In this document: positions 1 through 8,593 of the stretch, piece after piece
How the letters are laid out: every line of letters begins with the position of its first letter
How positions within the stretch are numbered: the first letter of the stretch is position 1
Assembly: GCA_964525605.1 (NCBI GenBank)
Contig: CAZGKT010000014.1
Location: forward strand, 11,727-75,726
Reading direction: 5' to 3'
Source: CAVTWJ01 sp964525605
GTDB lineage: Bacteria; Oederibacteriota; Muellerivitia; Muellerivitales; Muellerivitaceae
DNA: 64,000 nucleotides
The notes under the pieces: model-generated
Told to the model about the DNA's origin: nothing
Seen by the model: the letters and a program-made list of their open reading frames with translations, nothing else
Databases searched by the model: none
Position numbers and translations under genes: made by a program

Positions 1-1
1 G

Positions 2-193
2 ATGCTCAACGCGGTCAATTTGTCTTTTGTGACTTTTTCCCGGATGACCGGCGAGATGTCGGGCCAGGTGGTGGTTTTGTTCGTGGTGGCGGTGGCCGCC
101 GCAGAAGCCTGTGTGGGGCTGGCTCTGGTATTGGCCTTCTACCGAATGGGGGAATCGGTGGACGTGGATCTCTTGAAAACACTCAAAGGATAA
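2..193 (+). CDS. nuoK: NADH-quinone oxidoreductase subunit K (3' part)
   Basis: C-terminal 63 residues of NuoK, a small three-helix membrane subunit of complex I in the proton-pumping arm. The usual family length is about 100 residues, so the start and first helix lie before the window. Two hydrophobic helices are visible, and the segment AAAEACVGLAL matches the conserved AAAE-x-x-x-GLAL of NuoK, whose Glu is part of the charged path in the membrane. nuoL follows 3 bases downstream and takes its ribosome binding site (AGGA) from the end of this gene, so the two are translated together. The adjoining nuoL, nuoM and nuoN in canonical order confirm the identity. Confidence 0.93.
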   Translation: MLNAVNLSFVTFSRMTGEMSGQVVVLFVVAVAAAEACVGLALVLAFYRMGESVDVDLLKTLKG

Positions 194-196
194 TCC

Positions 197-2179
197 GTGC
201 TGAACATGGAACATCTTCAGGCTCTTTCCCGGCTTCCCGATGGGTGGCTGTGGCTGATTCCCGCTTTGCCTTTTTTTGGAGCGGTTTTGAACGGCTTCTT
301 GACCCTGATGGCGAGGAACAAACCCGGACGGGTACCCGAATGGCTCCTGGGAATAATCGCTTGTTCGGGGGCGTTTGGTTCTTTCCTCTTCGCCTGGACG
401 GCCTTCTCACAATTTCGCGCCCTTCCTGAAAGCAGCGTGCTGATTCAAGATCTGGGCCCCTGGATGGATATCCCCAGTTTCCAGGCCCGATTCACCCTTC
501 AGCTTGACGCTCTTTCCATGGTCATGGTGGTTTTCGTCACTTTCGTCTCAAGTCTCATCCACCTTTATTCGGTGGGCTACATGAAAGGGGATCGGGGTTT
601 CGGTCGGTTCTTTACCTACATGAACCTTTTCCTTTTTTCCATGCTGGTGTTGGTGATGGCCGACAACCTGCTTTTGTTGTTCCTGGGATGGGAAGGGGTG
701 GGTTTTTGCTCCTATCTGTTGATCGCTTTCTGGTTCGGCGACGAGGCCAAGGCCGCGGCGGGGAAAAAGGCTATTATTGTGAATCGCATCGGCGACGCGG
801 GTTTTTTAGCCGGATTGCTCCTGGTTTATTCCATGGCGGGAACGCTCAATTTTGAGGCCCTGCAGGAACACAAACAGATTTTCACCGAGGCTGCGGCTAC
901 TCTAGCCTGCCTTTGTTTCTTCTTCGGGGCGGCCGGGAAGTCGGCTCAGATTCCCCTCTACGTCTGGCTGCCGGATGCCATGGCGGGCCCGACTCCTGTA
1001 TCCGCCCTCATCCATGCCGCCACGATGGTCACCGCCGGGGTTTATCTGGTAGCCCGGCTGCATTTTCTTTATGTGCTGGCACCTTGGGCGTCACTGGTCG
1101 TGGCGGTCCTTGGCGCCCTCACGGCACTCTTGGCCGCTTCCATCGCTCTGGCCCAAAACGACATCAAGAAGGTGCTGGCTTATTCCACCATTTCCCAATT
1201 GGGATACATGTTTATGGGAGTGGGGGTAGGGGCTTATGGCGCTGGGATATTCCACCTCATCACCCACGGTTTTTTCAAGGCAGCCCTTTTCCTGGGGGCG
1301 GGTTCGGTCATTCACGCTCTGGGCGGGGAACAGGATATGCGCAAAATGGGGGGACTTCTCAAGCACCTTCCGCTGACGAGCCTGGCCTTCCTCCTTTCTT
1401 GGCTGGCCCTCACGGGTGTGATTCCATTTTGCGGCGGATTTTTCAGCAAGGATGAGATTCTCTGGCGCGCTCTGGCCACCCCCAATCCCCTGTTCTCGCC
1501 CCTTCCGCAAATTCTTTATTTTATTGGTCTTTTTACAGCTTTCTTGACCGGTTTTTACATGACCCGAATGGTCACCCTGGTTTTTTTCGGGGAATTCAAG
1601 GGGGGGGCGGAGGCATTGCGTCGCATCCATGAATCACCTCGGATCATGACCTGGCCGCTTTTGCTCCTGGCCGTGATGTCGCTTCCTATTGGCTGGATCG
1701 GGACGCCGAAGGCGATTGGGGGCGGTGACAGTCTGGGTCAGTTCCTGGATCCTTTGTTCCGTCTGTCCTCCCTGGAACCCAATGCTTTAAGTCCCCGTTT
1801 AGAGCCGGTGCTGATGTTTCTTTCGCTCCTCGTGGCCTTTTTGGGGGTGGGTTCGGCTTGGTACGTCTACGGCTGGAAACATGTCCTGAGTCCAAAACTT
1901 CTGAAACTCATTCCCGGAGGGGCCAAGACCTTGGAGCAAAAATATTACGTGGACGAAATTTATGAAACCACCGTGGTGCGGTGGGTGAAATGGTTCGCAG
2001 GAGTGGTCTCCAACTATGTGGTAGAAAATCTGCTGGTGAACCGCCTGCTGGAAGTTGTGGTCGATGCAGGAGTTGCGGCTGGAAAAATTCTGCAAAAAAC
2101 CCAAGTGGGCCTGGTTCGGGCTTACCTGGCCTATGTGGCTCTTGGCGCGGCCCTGCTGATTTACCTGGTTCTACGTTAG
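197..2179 (+). CDS. nuoL: NADH-quinone oxidoreductase subunit L
   Basis: 660-residue antiporter-like subunit at the distal end of the complex I membrane arm, of normal length for NuoL. Visible hallmarks are the Glu-containing WEGVGFCSYLLIAFWF near residue 160 and the Lys-containing KSAQIPLYVWLPDAMAGPTP near residue 250, both part of the proton channel. The C-terminal ~130 residues carry the segment that in the family forms the long lateral helix bracing NuoM and NuoN. The GTG start at 197 has AGGA six bases upstream; an in-frame ATG at 206 is the alternative. It sits between nuoK and nuoM in one operon. Confidence 0.97.
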   Translation: MLNMEHLQALSRLPDGWLWLIPALPFFGAVLNGFLTLMARNKPGRVPEWLLGIIACSGAFGSFLFAWTAFSQFRALPESSVLIQDLGPWMDIPSFQARFTLQLDALSMVMVVFVTFVSSLIHLYSVGYMKGDRGFGRFFTYMNLFLFSMLVLVMADNLLLLFLGWEGVGFCSYLLIAFWFGDEAKAAAGKKAIIVNRIGDAGFLAGLLLVYSMAGTLNFEALQEHKQIFTEAAATLACLCFFFGAAGKSAQIPLYVWLPDAMAGPTPVSALIHAATMVTAGVYLVARLHFLYVLAPWASLVVAVLGALTALLAASIALAQNDIKKVLAYSTISQLGYMFMGVGVGAYGAGIFHLITHGFFKAALFLGAGSVIHALGGEQDMRKMGGLLKHLPLTSLAFLLSWLALTGVIPFCGGFFSKDEILWRALATPNPLFSPLPQILYFIGLFTAFLTGFYMTRMVTLVFFGEFKGGAEALRRIHESPRIMTWPLLLLAVMSLPIGWIGTPKAIGGGDSLGQFLDPLFRLSSLEPNALSPRLEPVLMFLSLLVAFLGVGSAWYVYGWKHVLSPKLLKLIPGGAKTLEQKYYVDEIYETTVVRWVKWFAGVVSNYVVENLLVNRLLEVVVDAGVAAGKILQKTQVGLVRAYLAYVALGAALLIYLVLR

Positions 2180-2197
2180 AAAAGAAAGAGGACTTTC

Positions 2198-3727
2198 TTG
2201 ACGCTTACACTCATGATTGCCATCCCGGCTTTGGCCGCGTTTTTCGCGGCCCTATCGCCCATTCCCAAGGGTTCCAAAATATTGGCGCTTCTGGCTTCGC
2301 TGGCCGTTCTGGTACTCTCGTTTCCTCTCTTGACGGGGTTTGATATGGCCAACGGCGGGTTCCAATTCAGGGAAGACTATCCCCTTCTCACAAACCTGGG
2401 AATCCATTACAGCCTGGGACTGGATGGATTGTCCCTATGGTTTGTGCTTCTGACCGCCCTCGTGACCCCTCTGGTGATCCTGGGAAGTTTCTCAGGGGTT
2501 CAAAAAAATGTCAGGGGCTATTTTGCCTGCATGCTCCTTTTGGAATCGGCCATGTTGGGCACACTGGTCTCACGGGATATTTTTCTCTTTTATCTCTTCT
2601 GGGAACTGATGCTGATCCCTGTTTTTTTCCTCATAGGGGTCTGGGGTGGGGCGGGAAGGGTCAAAGCCACCGTTAAATTTGTTCTCTTCACCCTATTCGG
2701 ATCTCTCTTGATGCTGGTAGCCCTGCTTTACATTACCCACGAGGCTCACAGTTTCGATTACGGGGTCTTGATGGATCACCCTATTTCCGAGGATGTCCAA
2801 TTCTGGTGTTTCCTGGCCTTCGCCCTGGCTTTCTTGATCAAGATGCCTCTTTTTCCCTTACATGGATGGATGGCCGATGCTTACGCGGAGGCTCCGGCCG
2901 GAGCAACGGTCATGCTTTCCGCTCTGATGGCCAAGTTGGGAGCCTACGGGTTCTTGCGCTTCTGTCCCACGCTATTTCCCTCCGCAGCCAAGGCTTTTGC
3001 CCCTTGGCTGATGATGCTGGCCTTGGCGGGCGTGTTGCACGGAGCATTGATGGCCACCATTCAAACCGACATGAAGCGTCTGGCCGCTTATTCCTCTCTT
3101 TCCCACATGGGGCTGGCGTTTCTAGGTTTTCTAACATTCACTTCAGCCGGATTGCAAGCCGGTGTCTTTTTAATGATAGCCCATGGCATTTACATGGCCG
3201 GGCTTTTCCTTTTGATGGGCTTTTTAGAGGAGCGACGTGGTTCACGCCTGATGACTGATTTCGGTGGAGCGGCGCAAACCGCGCCCCTTCTGGCTGTTTT
3301 TTTTCTCTGGCTCATGGCGGCGGCGGTGGGGTTGCCCGGCCTGGCGGGCTTCGTCGGGGAGATTCTGGTGCTGGTACCTCTATTCAAGGCCAATGCCCTT
3401 TTGGCCGTCCTCGCTTTGGTGGGGTTTGTGCTTTCGGCTTGGTACTTTTTTAACCTTTATGGCCGCCTTTTCTTCGGGGCTCCCCGGGCCGGTGAAAAAT
3501 CACTTTCCCCCGATCTCCATTTCAGGGAGATTCTTACGTTGGTTCCCTTGGCGGTTTTGGCGATCTGGCTTGGACTGTCCCCCAATATCATCCTGAGGCC
3601 TACGGAAAAATCACTCCAGATGAATGTGGTGGAGCGCCTCAAACCTCCCCCCGAAATGACTGACTTTGCCGCCCGCCAGCGTTTCCAGCAGGAAGTGCAA
3701 AAGGATCGGCAGGGGAAACATCCATGA
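2198..3727 (+). CDS. nuoM: NADH-quinone oxidoreductase subunit M
   Basis: 509-residue antiporter-like proton-pumping subunit of complex I, with about 14 predicted membrane helices. The segment FYLFWELMLIPVFFLIG carries the conserved channel Glu, and KMPLFPLHGWMADAYAEAP carries the conserved Lys and the HGW motif of NuoM. The start is TTG at 2198 behind an AGAGGA sequence. It lies 18 bases after nuoL, and its stop overlaps the nuoN start (ATGA at 3724-3727), which implies translational coupling. The hydrophilic tail of about 40 residues after the last helix is unremarkable. Confidence 0.97.
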   Translation: MTLTLMIAIPALAAFFAALSPIPKGSKILALLASLAVLVLSFPLLTGFDMANGGFQFREDYPLLTNLGIHYSLGLDGLSLWFVLLTALVTPLVILGSFSGVQKNVRGYFACMLLLESAMLGTLVSRDIFLFYLFWELMLIPVFFLIGVWGGAGRVKATVKFVLFTLFGSLLMLVALLYITHEAHSFDYGVLMDHPISEDVQFWCFLAFALAFLIKMPLFPLHGWMADAYAEAPAGATVMLSALMAKLGAYGFLRFCPTLFPSAAKAFAPWLMMLALAGVLHGALMATIQTDMKRLAAYSSLSHMGLAFLGFLTFTSAGLQAGVFLMIAHGIYMAGLFLLMGFLEERRGSRLMTDFGGAAQTAPLLAVFFLWLMAAAVGLPGLAGFVGEILVLVPLFKANALLAVLALVGFVLSAWYFFNLYGRLFFGAPRAGEKSLSPDLHFREILTLVPLAVLAIWLGLSPNIILRPTEKSLQMNVVERLKPPPEMTDFAARQRFQQEVQKDRQGKHP

Positions 3728-5160
3728 GCGTTTCATTCCTGGACCTGGGGGGGCTTATTCCCCTTTGGATCGTTTCCTTCGGCGCCATGGCCCTTCTCCT
3801 TTTGGAAGCCGTGGGGAAGGAACCTGGTCGCCGATCCGCGCCCCTTATGACAGGGGCTTTCCTTCTCGCCGCCATCGCTTCGGTTTTCCATCTCATTTCC
3901 CAGAAACCCCTTCCCGGTCTGCTGTTCAATGGCTGTGTGGTCGTTGATCTTTATTCAACTACCCTCATGGGCATTTGCTTGGTTTCAGGTTTGCTTTGCT
4001 GTCTTTTTTCCGTTTCCTACCTTGAAAGGGAAAGAGCCGTGACGGGCGAGTATTACGCCCTTTTGCTTCTTGCGGTTTCCGGAATGCTGGTCCTGGCGGT
4101 CTCAGCGGACTTTTTAACCTTGTTTGTGGGCCTGGAACTGATGTCCCTATCCTCTTACGCTCTGGCGGGTTATTTGCGAAATAGACCCCGGCCCGTGGAA
4201 GCGGCCCTGAAGTATTATTTGAGTGGAGTCTTCGCTTCAGGTTTCCTGCTTTATGGGATCGCCCTCTTTTACGGTGCCTCGGGTTCCCTGCGTTTTGTGG
4301 ACTTGCGTCATGCGTTGGAAATGGGGAAATCCCCTTTGCTAATGGCTTTGGGGTCGGGGTTGTTTTTGGTGGGGTTCGGTTTCAAGATTGCTGCGGCGCC
4401 TTTTCACGCTTGGGCGCCGGATGTTTATGACGGCGCCCCGGCCCCGGTTTCGGCCCTCCTATCCACGGGCGTGAAGACGGCCTCGGTGGGAATTCTTGCG
4501 CGTTTTTTAGTGGAAGGAATTGGACTTCATGGTCCCTGGACCCTCGCCCTTGGGGTTATGGCAGTCTTGACGATGACAATCGGAAATCTGGGTGCGCTCA
4601 ACCAGACCAACCTCAAGCGCCTATTAGGATTTTCCAGCGTGGCACACGCGGGATACCTGCTCGTGGGATTATCCGTGGCGGCCTCGGCCCCTTCCGACCA
4701 GATGGAAAGAGCCGTGGCTTTTTACCTTTTGGCCTACACCCTTATGACTGCGGGAGCCTTCGGGTTCATTGCTTGGGCGGTGCCATCGGACGGTTCGTCC
4801 GCTGGCCTGGAAAGATTGAAAATCAGCGATTACCGGGGACTGGGCTTGAGCCATCCCTGGATGGGAGGGGCTCTAGCGATCTTTCTTTTTTCCCTAGCGG
4901 GCCTGACCCCCACGGCGGGTTTTTTTGGTAAATATTATCTTTTCAAGTTAGCGGTGGACCAGGGCCAGATCGACCTGGTAATCGTGGCGGTCCTGAACAG
5001 TTTTCTTTCGGCATTTTATTATCTGAGGACGGCAGTGGCTCTTTACCAGAAACCTGAAGGGGAGGTGGAAAGCATTCCCCTCAGTTCGGGAGTCGCGGTG
5101 GCAGTCCTTCTTTGTGCCATGGGAACCCTGGTCCTTGGTTTCCTGAAATTTTCCTTTTAA
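3724..5160 (+). CDS. nuoN: NADH-quinone oxidoreductase subunit N
   Basis: 478-residue antiporter-like subunit next to NuoK and NuoM in the complex I membrane arm. LFVGLELMSLSSYALAGY holds the conserved Glu, and KIAAAPFHAWAPDVYDGAP holds the conserved Lys and HAWAPDVY signature typical of NuoN. The ATG overlaps the nuoM stop. This is the last nuo gene: the next gene is on the opposite strand and converges on it with only 30 bases between. A short GC hairpin (5181-5186 with 5195-5200) spans the junction but has no T-run, so I do not call it a terminator. Confidence 0.97.
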   Translation: MSVSFLDLGGLIPLWIVSFGAMALLLLEAVGKEPGRRSAPLMTGAFLLAAIASVFHLISQKPLPGLLFNGCVVVDLYSTTLMGICLVSGLLCCLFSVSYLERERAVTGEYYALLLLAVSGMLVLAVSADFLTLFVGLELMSLSSYALAGYLRNRPRPVEAALKYYLSGVFASGFLLYGIALFYGASGSLRFVDLRHALEMGKSPLLMALGSGLFLVGFGFKIAAAPFHAWAPDVYDGAPAPVSALLSTGVKTASVGILARFLVEGIGLHGPWTLALGVMAVLTMTIGNLGALNQTNLKRLLGFSSVAHAGYLLVGLSVAASAPSDQMERAVAFYLLAYTLMTAGAFGFIAWAVPSDGSSAGLERLKISDYRGLGLSHPWMGGALAIFLFSLAGLTPTAGFFGKYYLFKLAVDQGQIDLVIVAVLNSFLSAFYYLRTAVALYQKPEGEVESIPLSSGVAVAVLLCAMGTLVLGFLKFSF

Positions 5161-5190
5161 ATTTGAGATAAATGGCTGGCGGCGGGTTGG

Positions 5191-6363
5191 TTATCCCGCC
5201 CAATAGTTCAGGGAATGGGCGATCAAGAGAAAAGCCTGAGCCAGGAAACAGCAGACAAGAAGAACTTTTCCCCCCACGCCTATCTTTAAGGCCGCCAGAA
5301 TGAAAATGGGGAATAGGATGGCCGTGTATCGCATGTAGCTCATACTCAAGATGTCGCCCGAAAAGGCGGGAAACAACCCGAGCATAAGCGTATAAACGAA
5401 GAAATTCGGGCTGACTTGCTTATAAAGTGGGGTCAAACTCAGCATGACTACGATTAAAAACACTCTGGGCAAAAAACAAGTATGGGTTCCGGTCATGGTA
5501 TAGGGATTTTGAATAAAATTTCGGAACAACCAGCCGAAGGGGTTTAATAAATTTGACCAACCGCTGTGGGAAATGTAAAACTTTTGTGCGGAAAATCCGC
5601 TGAAAGAGTCTCCGGTCCATTCCTTCATTAAAAACAAATAGAGGCCGAAACCTACGCAAAAAGCCAAGGCTGTTATGATTCTGGGTAAGAAGGGTTCTTC
5701 TCTGGTGTCTTTGCGGTTTCCCCACCCCGCTAGGGCCGATGCAGCCTCCAGAATCCCCGTGGGACGGGCGAGGGGAAGTAAAAACGCTCCCAATGTGGAG
5801 GCACCCCAACGGTTCTTGAGGGAGTAATAAAAGAAAACCATCGTTAAAAGCCAAAATAGGGATTCGGTATAGATCAAGCCGGAATAAAAGGCGGTGGGAA
5901 AAGCTAAACTCCAAATACAGGCCCGGAAGGCAATCGGTTCGTCCCAGAGGTTTTTGACCAGCAAATAGAAATAGGCCGTTGCTACCAGGGCGAAAAGTTG
6001 AGACAAGCCTAGGCCTGCCAGCCAGGAGATTCCTCCCGCGGGGGGAGTACACCAACGGATCAAGAGGGGCCAAAGGGGAAAAAATACATTACTCAGATGG
6101 TTCGGGCTGTATCCGTGAGCCGCCAAGTAAAGATAGTGTTGGGCATCCCATGTTTGGTATGCCGTCTGGAGGGACGGGATCTCCTGGGCGGGGTCGTGGA
6201 AATTGGCGAGGTAGTTGCCGGTTTGAAAGGCAAAACAGTGATAGCCAAGTGCTATGAACAAAAGGACGCAAATCTTGACGATGAAAGTGATCCCTATAAT
6301 TCTTAAGAGATTATGATTCATGGCTTCCATTCTGTTGAATAGGGTTAAAGGGTTGATTCCCAT
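5191..6363 (-). CDS. PIG-V-like membrane mannosyltransferase
   Basis: 390-residue polytopic membrane protein, resembling bacterial relatives of GPI mannosyltransferase II (PIG-V, PF04188), which use lipid-linked sugar donors at the outer face of the membrane. The key match is WDAQHYLYLAAHGY at residues 72-85, where the Asp is the likely catalytic residue, followed by FFPLWPLLIR at about 94-103. Roughly nine hydrophobic helices follow. The start is uncertain: ATG at 6363 lacks a clear ribosome binding site, and the in-frame ATGs at residues 12 and 15 are equally possible. It is transcribed toward nuoN and diverges from the next gene. The acceptor cannot be told from sequence. Confidence 0.75.
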   Translation of the reverse strand: MGINPLTLFNRMEAMNHNLLRIIGITFIVKICVLLFIALGYHCFAFQTGNYLANFHDPAQEIPSLQTAYQTWDAQHYLYLAAHGYSPNHLSNVFFPLWPLLIRWCTPPAGGISWLAGLGLSQLFALVATAYFYLLVKNLWDEPIAFRACIWSLAFPTAFYSGLIYTESLFWLLTMVFFYYSLKNRWGASTLGAFLLPLARPTGILEAASALAGWGNRKDTREEPFLPRIITALAFCVGFGLYLFLMKEWTGDSFSGFSAQKFYISHSGWSNLLNPFGWLFRNFIQNPYTMTGTHTCFLPRVFLIVVMLSLTPLYKQVSPNFFVYTLMLGLFPAFSGDILSMSYMRYTAILFPIFILAALKIGVGGKVLLVCCFLAQAFLLIAHSLNYWAG

Positions 6364-6428
6364 TTCAAAGGTTGCTAAACCAGGGCGGTGTAGTTGAAGA
6401 GATTATCGGCGAAAAGAGGAGGTTTGGC

Positions 6429-6734
6429 ATGCGTGTGATCGCGGATTTGTGCGTGGTTCCCCTGGGTGTGGGAGTTTCTGTTTCCGAATACGTGGTGGTT
6501 TGCGAAAAAGTCTTGAAGGAAGCAGGTCTAAAAACCCAATTACACGCCTACGGAACGAACCTGGAGGGGGAATGGGATGAGGTTTTTGCGGCCATTAAGC
6601 ATTGTCACGAGGCTGTTCATCAGATGGGCGCTCCCCGAATCACGACAACTCTCAAATTCGGAACCAGGACGGACAAGGCTCAGACCATGGAAGATAAGAT
6701 CAAAAGCGTTGAAAAACGCTTAAAAAACAAATAA
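6429..6734 (+). CDS. MTH1187 family thiamine-binding protein
   Basis: 101-residue protein of the MTH1187/YqgV family (DUF77, thiamine_BP), small ferredoxin-fold proteins that form tetramers and in characterised members bind thiamine or a related ligand. Typical family features are MRVIADLCVVPLG at the N-terminus, the VSxYV segment, and PRITTTLKFGTRTDK near the C-terminus. The ATG at 6429 follows a clear AGGAGG at 6417-6422, so I prefer it over the in-frame start 19 codons upstream. It is a single gene; no thi genes or TPP riboswitch are visible nearby, so its role in thiamine handling is inferred from family alone. Confidence 0.85.
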   Translation: MRVIADLCVVPLGVGVSVSEYVVVCEKVLKEAGLKTQLHAYGTNLEGEWDEVFAAIKHCHEAVHQMGAPRITTTLKFGTRTDKAQTMEDKIKSVEKRLKNK

Positions 6735-6765
6735 TTTTCTAAATCGTTTTTTCTGAGAAACCCTT

Positions 6766-6794
6766 TTTAACTTCATTTTAAGATAAAATATAAA
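6766..6794 (+). promoter_or_regulatory. Possible promoter for the pilin gene
   Basis: TTTAAC (6766-6771) and TATAAA (6789-6794) are separated by 17 bases in an AT-rich gap just before the pilin gene. The -10 box matches the sigma-70 consensus at five of six positions, the -35 box at only three. Weak evidence, offered because the gene stands alone and needs a promoter here. Confidence 0.25.
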
Positions 6795-6847
6795 CGGGTT
6801 TCATCTCCTCTTGGCGGAGGAGTTGATTGAATGTTTTGGGGGTGAAT

Positions 6848-7312
6848 ATGATGAAGGCTTCCGACCGGAAGGCCAGCGGGTTTACATTGATTGAATTAAT
6901 GATTGTGGTCGCCATCATCGGTATTTTGGCGGCGATCGCTATTCCGAAATTCGGACAAATGTTGGAAAAATCACGCGAAGGATCTACGAAGGGTATTTTG
7001 GGGAGTCTCAGATCGACGGCGTGCATGTACTACGGGGATCAGCAAGGTATTTGGCCGTCAACGCTGAACACCTATTCCGTCTATTCATTCAGTAAATACA
7101 TGGATTCCATTTCGTCGGTTAAGGCGACGGGGTATTTCGTGACCGGATCAACTTCTCCAGTGGGAAATTTGGTGACACTGACGGCACAAGCCCAGGTGCC
7201 AACGGCTGGTGGTATTGGGTGGTTATACGACAGTACGAATGGGGTCGTTTATGTTAACAGTACGATAAAAGATTCCAAGACCATCCCATATTCTTTCTAC
7301 GGCTTTGAATAA
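6848..7312 (+). CDS. Type IV pilin-like / type II pseudopilin protein
   Basis: About 154 residues with a short basic leader, then the prepilin peptidase site G|FTLIEL and a continuous hydrophobic helix (about 20 residues) ending at AIPKF. The mature protein would be cleaved and methylated at Phe and assembled into a pilus or pseudopilus, anchored in the inner membrane beforehand. The C-terminal region has GWLYDSTNGVVYVNST, a beta-rich ending common in short pilins of candidate phyla. The start is unclear: TTG 6827 lies close behind GGAGGAG (6816-6822), while ATG 6848 or 6851 follows GGGGGTG. No assembly genes (pilB, pilC, pilD) are in the window. Confidence 0.85.
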   Translation: MMKASDRKASGFTLIELMIVVAIIGILAAIAIPKFGQMLEKSREGSTKGILGSLRSTACMYYGDQQGIWPSTLNTYSVYSFSKYMDSISSVKATGYFVTGSTSPVGNLVTLTAQAQVPTAGGIGWLYDSTNGVVYVNSTIKDSKTIPYSFYGFE

Positions 7313-7445
7313 ACTTCTTTTTTTGTAACTGGAACTTGTTAATAACTGTCTTCGTAAATTTTCAGGTGCCTTAGCTTTTTTTCTGGATTTCATCAGAGTG
7401 GCCAAGATCAACAGGATTGAAAAAAGGGAAGATCTGAAAACGACC

Positions 7446-8366
7446 ATGAAGTGTGCCTTAGGTTTTATCTTGGCCTTAAGTGTGTGGAACGGCTTGGTCT
7501 CTGCATGGGCCGAACCCCTCCCCCCCGTTCCGGTTATTCCGGCGGAAGACTCCGATGTGCTTCCCCCTTCTGGCGTTGAAACTCCCGTCCTCCTTCCATC
7601 GGATGATGATGCAAAACGGGCTTCAACAGAAAATTCACGCTCCCAGGCAAGCACCCCGCCTCCAACCTTCACATCGACACCCGTGGCGACGACTTCGACG
7701 CCGGGTTCATTTCTCGCGCCATCACCTGCTCCTACCTCAAAAGAAAGTTTGGGAAAGGAGAGAACGATCGTCCCCGCTCCTCCCCGAGGTGGACTATTTG
7801 ATTATTTTCCCGCGACACTGGGACATCAGGCGGAATTTGTCTATTTAAAAGCTGGAAAAGGGGAAACTGCTCCACGCCGATTCACCATTCAATGCGTGGA
7901 TTACAAGTCCAACTCCGATGGATCGGTGGTGGCAGTTTTCGAAAATTCCCAGACCGGAACCCCGGTTCGGGAGGCTTATCTTATTTCCAACGAGGAGGTA
8001 GTCCTTACACGGACGGGCGATAAAACCTTCCGAGGCGATACTCTAATCAAAATGCCTCAACCTCCTAAAAATTCTCTTTGGGAACAGCAGGAGGAAAACT
8101 ATCGGCGTATGTTCAAAACTACCTTGGGGCAGGCGCAGGTGCTTCAAAAAACCTATCCCAGTTGCCTGATTGTGGAAGAAATAGACATAAAAGATGAGAA
8201 GAAAGTCGGTGTCCGTTATTTTTATTACGCCAAGGGTATCGGTTTGATTTCTCTTGAAACCTACACTCCGAGGTTGAAATTGATTCAAACTCAGTCATTC
8301 GTCCTTGATCAAGAAACATCCCTTTCTGAAGATCCCCCTTCAAATAATGGAATGGGGTACCGTTAG
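7446..8366 (+). CDS. Secreted protein of unknown function with Pro-rich linker
   Basis: About 306 residues. An N-terminal signal peptide (MKCALGFILALSVWNGLVSAWA, cut after AWA) supports the ATG at 7446 over the open frame beginning at 7398. Residues ~23-110 are Pro/Ser/Thr-rich and probably disordered. From about residue 115 (GGLFDYFPATLGHQAEFVYL) a compact beta-rich domain follows, with ending FYYAKGIGLISLETY, which is reminiscent of periplasmic proteins that test total content of a conversion product but is not a recognised family to me. It lies alone between the pilin and kor genes. Probably periplasmic or outer-membrane associated. Confidence 0.7.
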   Translation: MKCALGFILALSVWNGLVSAWAEPLPPVPVIPAEDSDVLPPSGVETPVLLPSDDDAKRASTENSRSQASTPPPTFTSTPVATTSTPGSFLAPSPAPTSKESLGKERTIVPAPPRGGLFDYFPATLGHQAEFVYLKAGKGETAPRRFTIQCVDYKSNSDGSVVAVFENSQTGTPVREAYLISNEEVVLTRTGDKTFRGDTLIKMPQPPKNSLWEQQEENYRRMFKTTLGQAQVLQKTYPSCLIVEEIDIKDEKKVGVRYFYYAKGIGLISLETYTPRLKLIQTQSFVLDQETSLSEDPPSNNGMGYR

Positions 8367-8593
8367 GTCCGTCCTACCAAAGATGGGGCACTTCTACCCA
8401 AGAAGTCCTTTGTTTTCATGTGTTCGGCTTCCAAAGGTATTGCGATTTTAAAAGAGTCAAGGTTAATATGCCTCCCCTAAGTTCGGCCTCGGGCATTTTC
8501 GCTTTCACTTTTGTCCCGGCCTTTGGATGGAGGCTTGTAAACAACCTGCGATCTATTATTTAAGTTATTAATTTTCTGGGGAGGAATTCGTTG

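Noticed and set aside
5181..5200. GC hairpin between nuoN and the convergent glycosyltransferase gene
   Set aside because: Six-base stem without a T-run on either strand; insufficient for a terminator call.
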